IMG/VR virus record: IMGVR_UViG_3300027969_000232
Location: 1-36,295 of that record
DNA: 36,295 nt
Reading direction: 5' to 3' (one strand)
Source of the DNA: a virus
How positions within the stretch are numbered: the stretch's first letter is position 1; every line of letters begins with the position of its first letter. A model generated the notes under the pieces. The model searched no databases. It was not told where the DNA came from and worked only from the letters and a program-made list of their open reading frames with translations. The translations under genes and the position numbers were made by a program. Below are positions 20,127-30,269 of this stretch, one piece after another.

Positions 20127-22483
20127 TGGCTCAATCTAAAAAACTCATAACGAAAGAAACTCGTTTACATAATGCTAGACAGTTATTAGAATCGGTCAAT
20201 GAGCCTTCAAATACTGCCTATTACACATTCATAGGTAATCATCTAGATTATGCAAATACTTCGAACATACCACAGCCATATGATTCAGTATCTGAAGTAC
20301 ATATTGATGCCTATCGGAATATGATTTATGGTAAAAGATTAAATACCGGTGATATGTCTTTGATGATCAGAAGAAATGATTACGTCACAAATACTGTATA
20401 TACAATGTATGATGACAATTTGGGTGAATCCAATCTCGCATTATTTGACAGTAATTATTATGCTATTGTAAACGCTGATGCCTTTTATCATGTATTCAAA
20501 TGTTTAGATAATAACAGAAACTCACCGTCAACAATCCAACCTGAATTTTCCGAAATTGATGTGGCAGATGAATCATATCAAACTTCTGATGGATATACAT
20601 GGAAATATATGTATACTGTCGATGATACTTTTAGAGGAAAATTTGCAACTAGTGAATATTTTCCAGTCGTTGCAAACGCTCAAGTTTCATCTGCTGCAAA
20701 AACAGGTATTATCGACGTTATCAAAGTAGAGACTGCAGGTTCAGGTTATGACAACTACTGTAATGGTGTTTTCCGAGTAGATGATTTGAGAATTTCAGGT
20801 AATGTCAGAACATATTCATTGAACAGTTCAGTCGGTGCAAATACAACAAGTAGATTTTATACAGGGTGCTATATTTACATTTCATCCGGCACTGGCGCAG
20901 GACAATATGCTAAAATTACGGATTATGTCGTAAATTCTACAGTTAAAGCAATAACGATTGACCGAGCTTTTAATGTAAAACCATTAGCTAGTTCTGCGTA
21001 TCAGATCTCACCCGGTGTAGTAATTTTAGGTGATGGCACCGAGACTGTTACTGCCGAGGCAAGGGCAATTGTAAATTCATACGGAAATACAATTCAAAAA
21101 ATTGAAATGTTGAATTTAGGTGAAAACTATAATTATGCTACTGCTACAATTGTAACAGATTCAGTTGTTGGTGTCAGTAAAACTGCAACACTAAGACCAA
21201 TTTATTCTCCCCCGGGTGGTCATGGTTATGATGCTGCAAGAGAATTGGGTGCAACCAGATTATGTGTCAGCACTAAATTTTCTAATACTGATATAGGTAT
21301 TCCTCTAAAGAATGATTACAGAACAATCGGAATTTTAAGAGATCCAGTATTTGCGAATGTAACTTTTAACATTACGGGTGCTGTAGGTTCTTTTGTTGCA
21401 GGTGAAAGCATATACAAAGTTAATGGCGTAAAAGTAAGTTCAAATGTTAGTATTTCAGCAACAGATTCTGTAGCTATAAGCAACACCGGAAATAGTGATT
21501 TCCTAAATCAATTTTCTGTTGGGGAATATGTTTATTTAAAAACAGAATCAGGATACCAATTATCTGTAGTAAATTCAATTGTAAATTCAACTTACATGAC
21601 CTTTGCGTCAAATAATTATTACACTAGTAATCAGAATGCTGATATCTACAAAACAAATATCGGTGCTAATTTAACATCAGTTGATTTGACATATTCGACT
21701 ATATTAACTGGTAATGTTTCTGTTAACACGACTTCTGCAAATATGAATGGAACCGGAACTAGTTTTACTACAGAACTTAAAGCAAATAGTAGTTTAGTTT
21801 TTATCTATAATGCATCTGCTGGCGGCGGAACTATTCGCAAAGTCAAAACAGTTGTTAGCAACACAGTGGCTATACTAGACTCAAATTGCAGTTTTGCTAA
21901 TACGACTGCAAAAGCACAATTATTAAGTTACACTGTAAATTCAATAGTTTCACGAGAAATTAGTGCATCACAAGGATTGTTAACATCAGTTGCAGCAGGA
22001 ACCTTTGATGCGTCTGGTGTTTCAGGTATATTTAAAACTGGTGATTTTGTAATAGGAGCAAAATCTGGGGCATTTGCAACTATAAGTTCTATTATGAGAA
22101 GCGGGGTCTACAAAGATTTTAGCACTTTTATTCAGATGTATAAATATAACGCAATTCCCTTTTCGGGAAGTTTTGTCGAAGACGAAAAAGTGTTTCAAAG
22201 CACTACAGGTTCTAGTAGACAGCAATTTGCTAATGCATATTTACATTCAGTCGTTGATTCTAACGTAAACAAAGATTATTACGTTACAAATCAAATTGGT
22301 TCTTTTCAAACTGGATCCCCAATAATAGGAACTTCTAACACCACACCGAGGGCAGATGTTGTTAATAAATATTCTCCGGAATTGGTTTTTGGTAGCGGTA
22401 AAGTCATGTATTTAGAAAAAGTAGATGCTATATCAAGAAGTAATACTGCAGCAGAAACAATCAAATTTATATTCGAATTTTAA
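20126..22483 (+). CDS. 8: Baseplate wedge gp8 with expanded middle, 785 aa
   Basis: Both ends match T4 gp8: N-terminal YYTFIGNHLDY...PYDSVSEVHIDAYRNMIYGKRL, SLMIRRNDY, AFYHVFKCLDNN and SDGYTWKYMYTV; C-terminal GSGKVMYLEKVDAISRSNTAAETIKFIFEF, equivalent to the T4 ending. T4 gp8 has only 334 residues. The extra roughly 450 residues lie in the middle and consist of Asn/Thr/Ser-rich modules, including GTGTSFTTELKANSS (about 21715-21930), a weaker copy (21463-21655) and GE-type units (21380-21440, 22000-22350). gp8 dimers link gp7 to the periphery of the wedge. An exact TATAAATA at 22139 lies inside the gene and is probably chance. Confidence 0.88.
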   Translation: MAQSKKLITKETRLHNARQLLESVNEPSNTAYYTFIGNHLDYANTSNIPQPYDSVSEVHIDAYRNMIYGKRLNTGDMSLMIRRNDYVTNTVYTMYDDNLGESNLALFDSNYYAIVNADAFYHVFKCLDNNRNSPSTIQPEFSEIDVADESYQTSDGYTWKYMYTVDDTFRGKFATSEYFPVVANAQVSSAAKTGIIDVIKVETAGSGYDNYCNGVFRVDDLRISGNVRTYSLNSSVGANTTSRFYTGCYIYISSGTGAGQYAKITDYVVNSTVKAITIDRAFNVKPLASSAYQISPGVVILGDGTETVTAEARAIVNSYGNTIQKIEMLNLGENYNYATATIVTDSVVGVSKTATLRPIYSPPGGHGYDAARELGATRLCVSTKFSNTDIGIPLKNDYRTIGILRDPVFANVTFNITGAVGSFVAGESIYKVNGVKVSSNVSISATDSVAISNTGNSDFLNQFSVGEYVYLKTESGYQLSVVNSIVNSTYMTFASNNYYTSNQNADIYKTNIGANLTSVDLTYSTILTGNVSVNTTSANMNGTGTSFTTELKANSSLVFIYNASAGGGTIRKVKTVVSNTVAILDSNCSFANTTAKAQLLSYTVNSIVSREISASQGLLTSVAAGTFDASGVSGIFKTGDFVIGAKSGAFATISSIMRSGVYKDFSTFIQMYKYNAIPFSGSFVEDEKVFQSTTGSSRQQFANAYLHSVVDSNVNKDYYVTNQIGSFQTGSPIIGTSNTTPRADVVNKYSPELVFGSGKVMYLEKVDAISRSNTAAETIKFIFEF

Positions 22484-22495
22484 GGTTCAGGGAAC

Positions 22496-25400
22496 ATGAC
22501 ATTAGAGACTAATTTTAACGTAGCTCCATATTTTGATGATTACAATGAAACAAAGGATTTTTATAAAATCCTATTTCGCCCAGGTGTTGCAGTACAAGCT
22601 AGAGAATTAAATCAATTTCAGTCTATTTTGCAAAAACAGATTGAACGTTTCGGAGACAATATCTTCAAGCGCGGGACAATTATTGATGGATGTAATTTTA
22701 ATTTCTATTCATCATATCAATACGCTAAATTAGTTGATCAACAAAAGGATGGTTTGACTGCTATACCATCAAATTACGTTGGCTATTTTGCGAAGAGCGT
22801 AAATCCTTCAATAGGTGTAAACGCATATATTATTAATTATGCTGACGGATTCGTATCGACTTATCCAGATTTGAAAACTATATATTTGAATTATATTAAC
22901 TCAGGTGCTAATGGATCAACAAATACATTTACTGCGGGTGAAACAATCAGCATATATGATCCGAACTATCCTCTGTTAGGTGTGGCTGCAAACAATGGCG
23001 GGTTAGGATTTAGTAATAGTGATTCTGTCGTTATTTCTCCTGCTCTTATTGTAAATGTGTCTTCAGGTACCTTTACTAATACTGAATATTTGTACCAACC
23101 TTTCACAGGTGCAAACGTTCAAATTATTGGAATCGACACTACTACGTTAGCAGATACACAACAAGTAATTCTTCGTGTCAAACCTAGAACAGTTGACTTG
23201 ATTGATTCTACAGCAAAATCAACTCGCTGGACAATTTCAAATTCACACCCAGTTAGAAATGCGTCAGCGTCAGTAACTGCTGATGTTGAAGGTATTATAG
23301 GAACTGATGCTTCAGCAATTATTGTAACTGATTCTGCAGGTAAAGTTACTGATGTCACTATAACATCTTTAGGTTCAGGCTATGAAACACTTCCTTATGT
23401 GACTGTGAAATCAGCAAACAATTCTTCGGGATTGTCAACCCTTAACCTACAACCTAGAAATTATATTGCAAATGTCCAAATCTCAACATTACCTAATTCT
23501 ATAGGTAACGGTTACGCATTTGCAGTCGGAGATGGTATCGTATATCAAAAGGGATATTTCTCAAAAGTAACACCACAAACTGTGATCGTTTCTAAATATT
23601 CGCAAACACCAGATGCAGTAGTTGTTGGGTTCAATACTGCTGAAAGTATTGTTGATAGTAATATTGACACATCATTGTTAGATAATGCACAAGGAACTGA
23701 AAATGAAAATGCTCCTGGTTCTAACAGATTAAAACTTACTCCTGAACTTATGATTGCATCAACTGCAGATGCAGCAGCAAATGACAACTTCTTTTCTCTA
23801 GTTGAATGGTCAGAAGGTCGTCCTTATAAGCAAAATCAACAAACTGCTTACAATAAAATCAATGATGAAATGGCTCGTAGAACATCAGACGAATCAGGCG
23901 ATTATGTCATAAATAAATTTCTTGTTACTACTAGAAGCCCTGCCAATTCTTCACTAGAAGGTAATACTTTTAGTGTGCTTGTTGATCCGGGTATTGCATA
24001 CATTGACGGATATAGAGTTGAAACAAAATCAAATTATACTATCAATATTAAAAAAGGTAATGATTACAGATCAGTAAATAATCATGCTGTCACATTGAAT
24101 TATGGAAATTATATTAGGATCAAAGAGGTCGGCGGATTATTCCAATATAGCACTGGCGATATTATTAAGCTATATGATACTGCAAAGAATTTTATTTCTA
24201 ACACAGCTGCTGCTGCAATAGGTAATACTGCAAACGTAGGAACTCAAATCGGAACTGCTAGAATTCGTTCGATGTTACCTTATAGCGGAACTGTAGGAAC
24301 TGCAGATTCGACATATAAGTTGTATTTGTTTGATGTGAATATGAACTTAGGTAAGAATTTCCGTGATGTAAGATCGGTGTATTATGATGGCACAAACAAA
24401 GGTATTGCTGATGTTGTTACAAAATATGATGCATTAGTCGGAAAAGATACTGCTATTATTGAAGAAACTGCTAATAGCACCCTGGTGTTCAATTCTGGCG
24501 CATATTCAGTAAAGAGTACTGCTAATAGCACATACAATTATAGAACAATTGATCAAAATATTTCAATTGCTAATTCAGGATCTTTGACAAAAGATATATC
24601 AAGCATTTCAGGTGAATATTATACATTTGTAGGTGCTGCTCAAGTATCTAATTTGCAGGATATGTACTTAGTTCCAACTAGCGCAGGCTTAGTCGCTACT
24701 CTGTTTGCTAATGGCGATGTTAGCGTTAATACAACCTCGCCGAATGTTGTAGGAACAAGCACATATTTTACAAACGATTTCCAGCCAGGTGATTTTGTTT
24801 ATATCAGTAATGGATCTTCAAATAGTATAAAAAGAATCGTCAGCATTACAAATAACACACTTATGGTTCTAGATTCAAATACTAGTTATGCAAATGCTTC
24901 TAACAAAGTTTATAGATATTTCCCGAAGAACGTTCCAATTTCGATGGGTGTCAGAAATGTGCCTGGTCAATATAGCCATACTGGCAACGTTGATGCTAAT
25001 GGCAATATTTTGACTATAAAATTCAAGCACGCCAACAACACAGACATGACATTCAATGCTGTGGGTTCAACTACTGCAAGTTTAGGTGTTGAAATTCAAC
25101 GCAGAGGTGTAAACTCGTTGACTGTGAATGCTAGAAGAAGCGCATATGTGAAACTTAGACTTGCAAACGTTGCAGGAAGTAATATCGGGCCATGGTGCAT
25201 CGGTGTTCCTAATGCATTCAGATTGAGATCAGTTTTTGTAGGTAATTCAACTGTTAACGCAACTGGATTCCCTGATGCTATTGATGATTTCTATATTGAT
25301 CATAATCAAACAGCAGATTATAATGGGCTAAGTTACCTATATAAAACTCCAGGTTCATCTTTAAATTTGAATGCTAGCAATGATTATTTACTAGTTAAAT

Positions 25401-27073
25401 TTGATTACGGCATTTCAACAGGTGCAGGTTTCATAGACACAACCTCATATACAGGTGATGCGAACGCAGAAACAGTTGCTATAAATGATAGTTTGCCATT
25501 GTCAAGTTTGACTACTAAATACAACTCATTTGAAATTCCTGAAGTTTATACTAAGACAGGAAAATATTATGATTTGATTGGCACACTTGATTTCCGTCCT
25601 TCTGTGAGCAATACAGTATCACCTAATACTACATGGTCTAATGCGCCACTGAACCCATCGAATACAATTAGTTTTGGTGTGACTTCAGATCCCGCAAATG
25701 ATAAAAAATTCCCAATCCCAGGATCAATTTTTAAAACTAAACTTGATTATTATGTCGGTCGTATTGACTCGGTATTCGTTGATCGTGAAGGTGATATATT
25801 TGTTACTAAAGGATCATCGGGATATATTAATAATATTGCAAAAGCAAAAATACCTGTAAAACCAGATTATTCGATGAGATTGAATAATTTAGTTATTCCG
25901 CCATATCCTAATTTACCTATAAATCCTTCGAATACTGTAATTGCTATATTAGATAGAAATATAGCAAATGAAAATAAATCAAATGCTCGCATTGAAAGTA
26001 GAGTTGTCAATGTTCCATTAACTAATGCGAATATTGAGGAACAACAACCCACTGGCTATACTATGAAAGATATTGGAAATCTTGATAGAAGAATTCAGGA
26101 TCTAGAATATTATGTTTCATTGACTTTGTTGGAAAAGGATATTAAAGAAAAAACAATTCCTTCATCATCAACACCTACGTTGTCTAGATTCAAATATGGA
26201 TTTTTTGTTGATGACTTTTCGACTACTAATAATACTGATCTAAATCATAAAGCATATGCAGCTTCTATTCAAAATGATGATGCATTGCCTGAAAAATCAT
26301 TGTTTACATTGAAGAGTAGAGTTGCAGCACTACATCAGGACTATTTTGAATATCCTGCTGTTTCTCAAGTTAACGCAACATTATATACTCCAGTGTTGCC
26401 ACCTAATGGTAATGGTACTGGCAACACTGGAACTGGTAATACTGGAACTGGTAATACTGGAACTGGTAATACTGGAACTGGTAATACTGGTACAGGAAAT
26501 GTTGTTGTTGTTGTTGTCAATACGACACCAATTATATCAAACACATGGTTAACTGTTGCAAACCCATCAACTGTATCACCTGTAACCACAACTAATTTTA
26601 CAATGGCTAATGCGGCAGGTCCTGTAACACTGTATGGTCATTTCTACTCAGGTCATGATGCGATTGAAGTTTATCAAGGAAACACTTTAATAAGAACTTC
26701 ATCAAATAGTTCACAACTTGCTCAATTGACTACTACAGACAAAACGAAGTTATTGTCGAATGTTGTTCCAGGTAAGTGGTTTAATGGAGTGGTATTTGCA
26801 AATTATACTACTGCCGCAAAATCATCTAGCGGATGGAGTGGTAATGCTGTGAATAATTCTTTCAAATTTACATGGGATCATAATCCATCAGGCGCATTGC
26901 AATATACTATTAAAGTTAGATTATTCTCATCAATCTGGAGATATGCAGTAGAATATCCCGGAAGCAATATTACAGTTTCTAATACTGTGACAACTAATGT
27001 GGCTGTTACTCCCACCATATATACAGGGACAATGACAATCACACCACCATCAGTTGATACTAACTGGCGCTAA
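22496..27073 (+). CDS. Giant DUF4815-like baseplate/virion protein, 1525 aa
   Basis: The N-terminus (FNVAPYFDDYNETKDFYKILFRPGVAVQARELNQFQSILQKQIERFGDNIFKRG) is the start I associate with DUF4815-type virion proteins of T4-like cyanophages. Further on come VDPGIAYIDGYRVETKS, YTMKDIGNLDRRIQDLEYYVSLTLLEKDI and FVDDFS, typical for that family. One GTGT-F-like module sits at 24718-24920. Residues 1307-1337 are a low-complexity linker of GTGNT repeats plus six Val, after which a separate C-terminal beta domain (LYGHFYSGHDAIEVYQGNTLIRT) begins. It is thought to sit at the baseplate rim, perhaps holding fibres; the role is inferred. Ribosome-binding site AGGG near 22490. Confidence 0.78.
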   Translation: MTLETNFNVAPYFDDYNETKDFYKILFRPGVAVQARELNQFQSILQKQIERFGDNIFKRGTIIDGCNFNFYSSYQYAKLVDQQKDGLTAIPSNYVGYFAKSVNPSIGVNAYIINYADGFVSTYPDLKTIYLNYINSGANGSTNTFTAGETISIYDPNYPLLGVAANNGGLGFSNSDSVVISPALIVNVSSGTFTNTEYLYQPFTGANVQIIGIDTTTLADTQQVILRVKPRTVDLIDSTAKSTRWTISNSHPVRNASASVTADVEGIIGTDASAIIVTDSAGKVTDVTITSLGSGYETLPYVTVKSANNSSGLSTLNLQPRNYIANVQISTLPNSIGNGYAFAVGDGIVYQKGYFSKVTPQTVIVSKYSQTPDAVVVGFNTAESIVDSNIDTSLLDNAQGTENENAPGSNRLKLTPELMIASTADAAANDNFFSLVEWSEGRPYKQNQQTAYNKINDEMARRTSDESGDYVINKFLVTTRSPANSSLEGNTFSVLVDPGIAYIDGYRVETKSNYTINIKKGNDYRSVNNHAVTLNYGNYIRIKEVGGLFQYSTGDIIKLYDTAKNFISNTAAAAIGNTANVGTQIGTARIRSMLPYSGTVGTADSTYKLYLFDVNMNLGKNFRDVRSVYYDGTNKGIADVVTKYDALVGKDTAIIEETANSTLVFNSGAYSVKSTANSTYNYRTIDQNISIANSGSLTKDISSISGEYYTFVGAAQVSNLQDMYLVPTSAGLVATLFANGDVSVNTTSPNVVGTSTYFTNDFQPGDFVYISNGSSNSIKRIVSITNNTLMVLDSNTSYANASNKVYRYFPKNVPISMGVRNVPGQYSHTGNVDANGNILTIKFKHANNTDMTFNAVGSTTASLGVEIQRRGVNSLTVNARRSAYVKLRLANVAGSNIGPWCIGVPNAFRLRSVFVGNSTVNATGFPDAIDDFYIDHNQTADYNGLSYLYKTPGSSLNLNASNDYLLVKFDYGISTGAGFIDTTSYTGDANAETVAINDSLPLSSLTTKYNSFEIPEVYTKTGKYYDLIGTLDFRPSVSNTVSPNTTWSNAPLNPSNTISFGVTSDPANDKKFPIPGSIFKTKLDYYVGRIDSVFVDREGDIFVTKGSSGYINNIAKAKIPVKPDYSMRLNNLVIPPYPNLPINPSNTVIAILDRNIANENKSNARIESRVVNVPLTNANIEEQQPTGYTMKDIGNLDRRIQDLEYYVSLTLLEKDIKEKTIPSSSTPTLSRFKYGFFVDDFSTTNNTDLNHKAYAASIQNDDALPEKSLFTLKSRVAALHQDYFEYPAVSQVNATLYTPVLPPNGNGTGNTGTGNTGTGNTGTGNTGTGNTGTGNVVVVVVNTTPIISNTWLTVANPSTVSPVTTTNFTMANAAGPVTLYGHFYSGHDAIEVYQGNTLIRTSSNSSQLAQLTTTDKTKLLSNVVPGKWFNGVVFANYTTAAKSSSGWSGNAVNNSFKFTWDHNPSGALQYTIKVRLFSSIWRYAVEYPGSNITVSNTVTTNVAVTPTIYTGTMTITPPSVDTNWR
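26414..26518 (+). repeat. 15-bp GTGNT codon repeat plus Val-codon run
   Basis: Five units of 15 bp (26414-26488) encode Gly-Thr-Gly-Asn-Thr; units 2-5 are identical and unit 1 differs at third codon positions. A shorter GTGN unit follows, then five GTT codons and one GTC. It makes a flexible linker between the DUF4815-like body and the last domain. Such perfect repeats vary in copy number easily by slippage. Confidence 0.93.
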
Positions 27074-27098
27074 TCAATAACTCGGAGCAAATTAAAAA

Positions 27099-27425
27099 AT
27101 GGGCGCGACTATTAAAAATTTCACGATACAATGCAAAGGTTTGAAACCCAATACTATTCATCAATTCTTTTATGAGGGGGTTGATAATACCAATCTGTGT
27201 TTGTCCGATATGCCAACAGAAAAAAATACAACAGTATTAAAAACTGATTCGTCGGGAAATATAAATTTTAGATTTTCTTTGAGCGTAAACCAGTCACAGA
27301 AATATCACGGCGGACTTAGAAAACATTATACTGAATATTGGTTAGATATTTCTGGTACTAAAAAATTCGAATTGAAGGCAATAAATTCGACCGCAACAAA
27401 AACAGTTCTGTTTGCAGATACTTAA
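27099..27425 (+). CDS. Small virion-associated protein, 108 aa
   Basis: ATG 27099 follows a GGAGC element by 10 bases or so. The sequence (VQCKGLKPNTIHQFFYEGVD-like start at residues 9-28, LKTDSSGNINFRFSLSV, LRKHYTEYWLDISGTKKFELKAINS) has the pattern of a fibronectin-III/Ig-like beta domain: G-L-KPNT-H-FY-DG followed by a D-x-G-x-I turn. I recall similar stretches inside large DUF4815-type virion proteins, so this may be a detached domain of the neighbouring giant protein. Same strand and 25 bases after it. Function not known. Confidence 0.65.
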   Translation: MGATIKNFTIQCKGLKPNTIHQFFYEGVDNTNLCLSDMPTEKNTTVLKTDSSGNINFRFSLSVNQSQKYHGGLRKHYTEYWLDISGTKKFELKAINSTATKTVLFADT

Positions 27426-27440
27426 GGATTAATAAGATAA

Positions 27441-30269
27441 ATGAATAGTATAATTTTTAATTTCGCGCAATCATTTTTAATTGATCCTGCGTCAGTGAAG
27501 GGTGCTAAAACAGTTGATGTTTCTTCTGTTGATTTATATTTCAAAAATAAGCCTACTGCAACTGGAAATAAATCAGGGATAAACAATCCCGGTGCTTATA
27601 TTTTCTTGTGCGAATTAAACGCTGATGGTGTTCCTAATATAATTCCATTTGTTAATGGATCGCATTTGCCTGAAGCAAGAGCTGAATATGTTGAAATTAA
27701 AGCTACATATGATGCAAGTTTGCCAACTAAATTCAAATTTAAAACACCTATTAAAGTTCCTACAGGAATCAATTATGCTATTGTAGGTATTTTTGACGGC
27801 AATGAAGCATTTACTTTATGGAGCAGCACAATTGGCGAGAATCTAGTGGGGACGAACACACCCTCAACCGGTTCTAGTGGAAAATACGTTGGAAATTATT
27901 TTAGTAGCTTGACTATTTCGCAACAACCTTCAATCACCGATCCTAATGCAACACTGCCATTGACTGTTATTCCTACATGGAAACCATCAACGACTACTGA
28001 TTTGAAATTCAATTTGAATATTGCAAGATATGCAGTAGACGGTGTTCCTGTCGGGCATAGTTCAATTCAGTCGGGTCTTCCTCCTTCAGCAATTACATAT
28101 ACTTCACCATTGAGTGAAAGAGACCAGATAACATATACGACTGATGGAGTGACATTCAAAGTCTCGCCCACACCTTATGAATTTATCACATTTGATAGAA
28201 AAAATAGCGTTGTGACAGATAATGTATTTGGTGGCGAATATGTGTATCAAAACACTGTATTCTATCCGGGCGGCAGCGGAACGGCTAATATCCAACAAGG
28301 GATAGCTGTTGCGACTGTTGCAGGAAACAATTTGATTACTGCAAATACGAATTATCCTAATGGCGCATTATTTAACTGGTCAAGTGTATATGGATCAATT
28401 ACTGGAAATGAATATATTGTTATTGTTAGTTTAAATGGTACAACAGGAAGAAAAACTGATATTAGAAAAATTGTTACTCAAATTTCTAACACAGTAATTC
28501 AGGTTGATGCTGCTTGTGGTTTCACAAATTCTGCAGCATATTTTATAAAATCACCTGTTGCAAAAATCGACTTCATCGACAAAGTAAAAACTTTCGATGT
28601 GAAAGCAGATACTATGTTTGGAAGAAGAGCAAAGGTTATAAAGGATCTATTAGTATTGTCTGACTCAAATGCGAATAGCACAGTTAAATTTGTCAACAAC
28701 ACTATAAATTCTATATCAATTACTGCCGGCGGTTCAAATTACACTAATTCAGATTACGTTATAGTAAATGGATTTGAAAACGGTGTTGACGTTGCTGCAG
28801 GTTATGCTGCTAAAGCAAATATTGTAGCTAATACATCAACTGGAGCAATTGAACAGATATACTTGTCTAATGTTGGTGCAGGTTTCTCTGATGTTGCAAA
28901 TATCACATACACAATAACAAGAACCACGGGAACAACAGTAGGAACAAGTGCAACATTCTCAGTGACTACAGGAACTGTTTTGCGTTCTGAATATGACGGT
29001 CGTGGAACTTTGGATGACGCAACATGGGGACTTGGTGGCAGATTCAATGATTGTAATATCATTAATTTAGAGTTTTATGATTTTGCACCTAAGTCATTGA
29101 TACAAACTGAATCTAGTTCAATTTATAATATGACTCATTCGATTCCATATTACGCACGCTATTCTGATTCTACATACTCTGGTGTTGCATATAGAATGGC
29201 AAGTAACGATACTATTTTAACAGCAGAAGTTACGAATCTATCGAATACATCTATCATAAGCAAAAACACTCCAATAATTGCATCAAAGTCTAACGAATAC
29301 GCAATTATTCAAGATGGCGCAGGTGCTCCCACCGGTGTTCATTCCGGTGCGGGCTACACAAACATTGTTGCATCTTCGAACAACGATTTTGTTGGTGTTA
29401 CAGTAAAAGATTTCTCTACAACGTTTAGTAGATATAATATCAATAGTGATTATTCTGCTGAAAACGGAGATTATGGCAATGCAGCATCAAAACATATAAC
29501 TAAAAAAATAACTTTTGCACAAGATAAAAAAGCAGAAGATTTATTAGTATATTTGTCAGCATATAAACCTTTGAACACTGATATTAAAGTTTTTGCTAGA
29601 CTGTATAATTCAAATGATCCTGAAGCATTTGATGATAAAGATTGGACATTGTTGGAATTGTTGGATCCTGTTGCTCCTAAATTCAGTAGTTCAACAAATT
29701 CAAATGATTTCTTTGAAATGCAATTCGGTTTGCCAGATTCACCCAATACTGCTATTCTTAATGGCGCATCATGGATATATGCAGGGCAAATTAACGTAGA
29801 AAACACATCAACAATGAATGTGATTGGAACCGGCACAACGTTTTCAACTAATGCAACTAGCAATGTTCAAATCAATGATTTGGTTAAAATTTATTCACCA
29901 TTGTTCCCAACAAATTATGCTATAGCAGTTGTGACAGATGTGCCATCAGATACTAGAGTTGTTATTTCTTCTCCAGTCGGCACAACAGGTCCGACAGGAA
30001 CCGGATTGAGTATGGCGTTGTTAGGTCGTGTGGGCAATTCATCATTAGCTTCTGTGGGTTATCCATTGCAAGCATTCAATAATAGAAATAATGGAAATGT
30101 CGCAAGATATTACAGTCATTCTATGATTGAATATGATACATTCGATACCATGCAATTAAAAGTTGTATTCCTAGCAGATACTGGATTGGTTAGCAGCACA
30201 ACTTCAAATTTAATTCCTACATCAATTCCACGCATTGATGATATTAGAGCGGTGGGTGTGTCAGCATGA
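27441..30269 (+). CDS. Large virion/baseplate protein, 942 aa
   Basis: Begins FNFAQSFLIDPASVKGAKTVDVSSVDLYFKNKP with GAYIFLCELNADGVPN and FKFKTPIKVPTGINYAIVGIFDG, which I associate with the C-terminal half of DUF4815-type tail proteins in marine T4-like phages. A central GRRAKVIKDLLVLSDSN-like region, FYDFAPKSLIQTESSSIYNMTHSIPY and a C-terminal YYSHSMIEYDTFDTMQLKVVFLA, IPRIDDIRAVGVSA complete it. Two copies of the GTGT-F-type module are seen, a weak one at 28300-28560 and a clear one at 29800-29990. Together with the two preceding genes it may form one peripheral baseplate unit. Inferred from position and resemblance only. Confidence 0.7.
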   Translation: MNSIIFNFAQSFLIDPASVKGAKTVDVSSVDLYFKNKPTATGNKSGINNPGAYIFLCELNADGVPNIIPFVNGSHLPEARAEYVEIKATYDASLPTKFKFKTPIKVPTGINYAIVGIFDGNEAFTLWSSTIGENLVGTNTPSTGSSGKYVGNYFSSLTISQQPSITDPNATLPLTVIPTWKPSTTTDLKFNLNIARYAVDGVPVGHSSIQSGLPPSAITYTSPLSERDQITYTTDGVTFKVSPTPYEFITFDRKNSVVTDNVFGGEYVYQNTVFYPGGSGTANIQQGIAVATVAGNNLITANTNYPNGALFNWSSVYGSITGNEYIVIVSLNGTTGRKTDIRKIVTQISNTVIQVDAACGFTNSAAYFIKSPVAKIDFIDKVKTFDVKADTMFGRRAKVIKDLLVLSDSNANSTVKFVNNTINSISITAGGSNYTNSDYVIVNGFENGVDVAAGYAAKANIVANTSTGAIEQIYLSNVGAGFSDVANITYTITRTTGTTVGTSATFSVTTGTVLRSEYDGRGTLDDATWGLGGRFNDCNIINLEFYDFAPKSLIQTESSSIYNMTHSIPYYARYSDSTYSGVAYRMASNDTILTAEVTNLSNTSIISKNTPIIASKSNEYAIIQDGAGAPTGVHSGAGYTNIVASSNNDFVGVTVKDFSTTFSRYNINSDYSAENGDYGNAASKHITKKITFAQDKKAEDLLVYLSAYKPLNTDIKVFARLYNSNDPEAFDDKDWTLLELLDPVAPKFSSSTNSNDFFEMQFGLPDSPNTAILNGASWIYAGQINVENTSTMNVIGTGTTFSTNATSNVQINDLVKIYSPLFPTNYAIAVVTDVPSDTRVVISSPVGTTGPTGTGLSMALLGRVGNSSLASVGYPLQAFNNRNNGNVARYYSHSMIEYDTFDTMQLKVVFLADTGLVSSTTSNLIPTSIPRIDDIRAVGVSA

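Noticed and set aside
22139-22146. Exact TATAAATA inside gp8
   Set aside because: It encodes ordinary residues (MYKYN) of gp8 and has no gene start just downstream; treated as chance.
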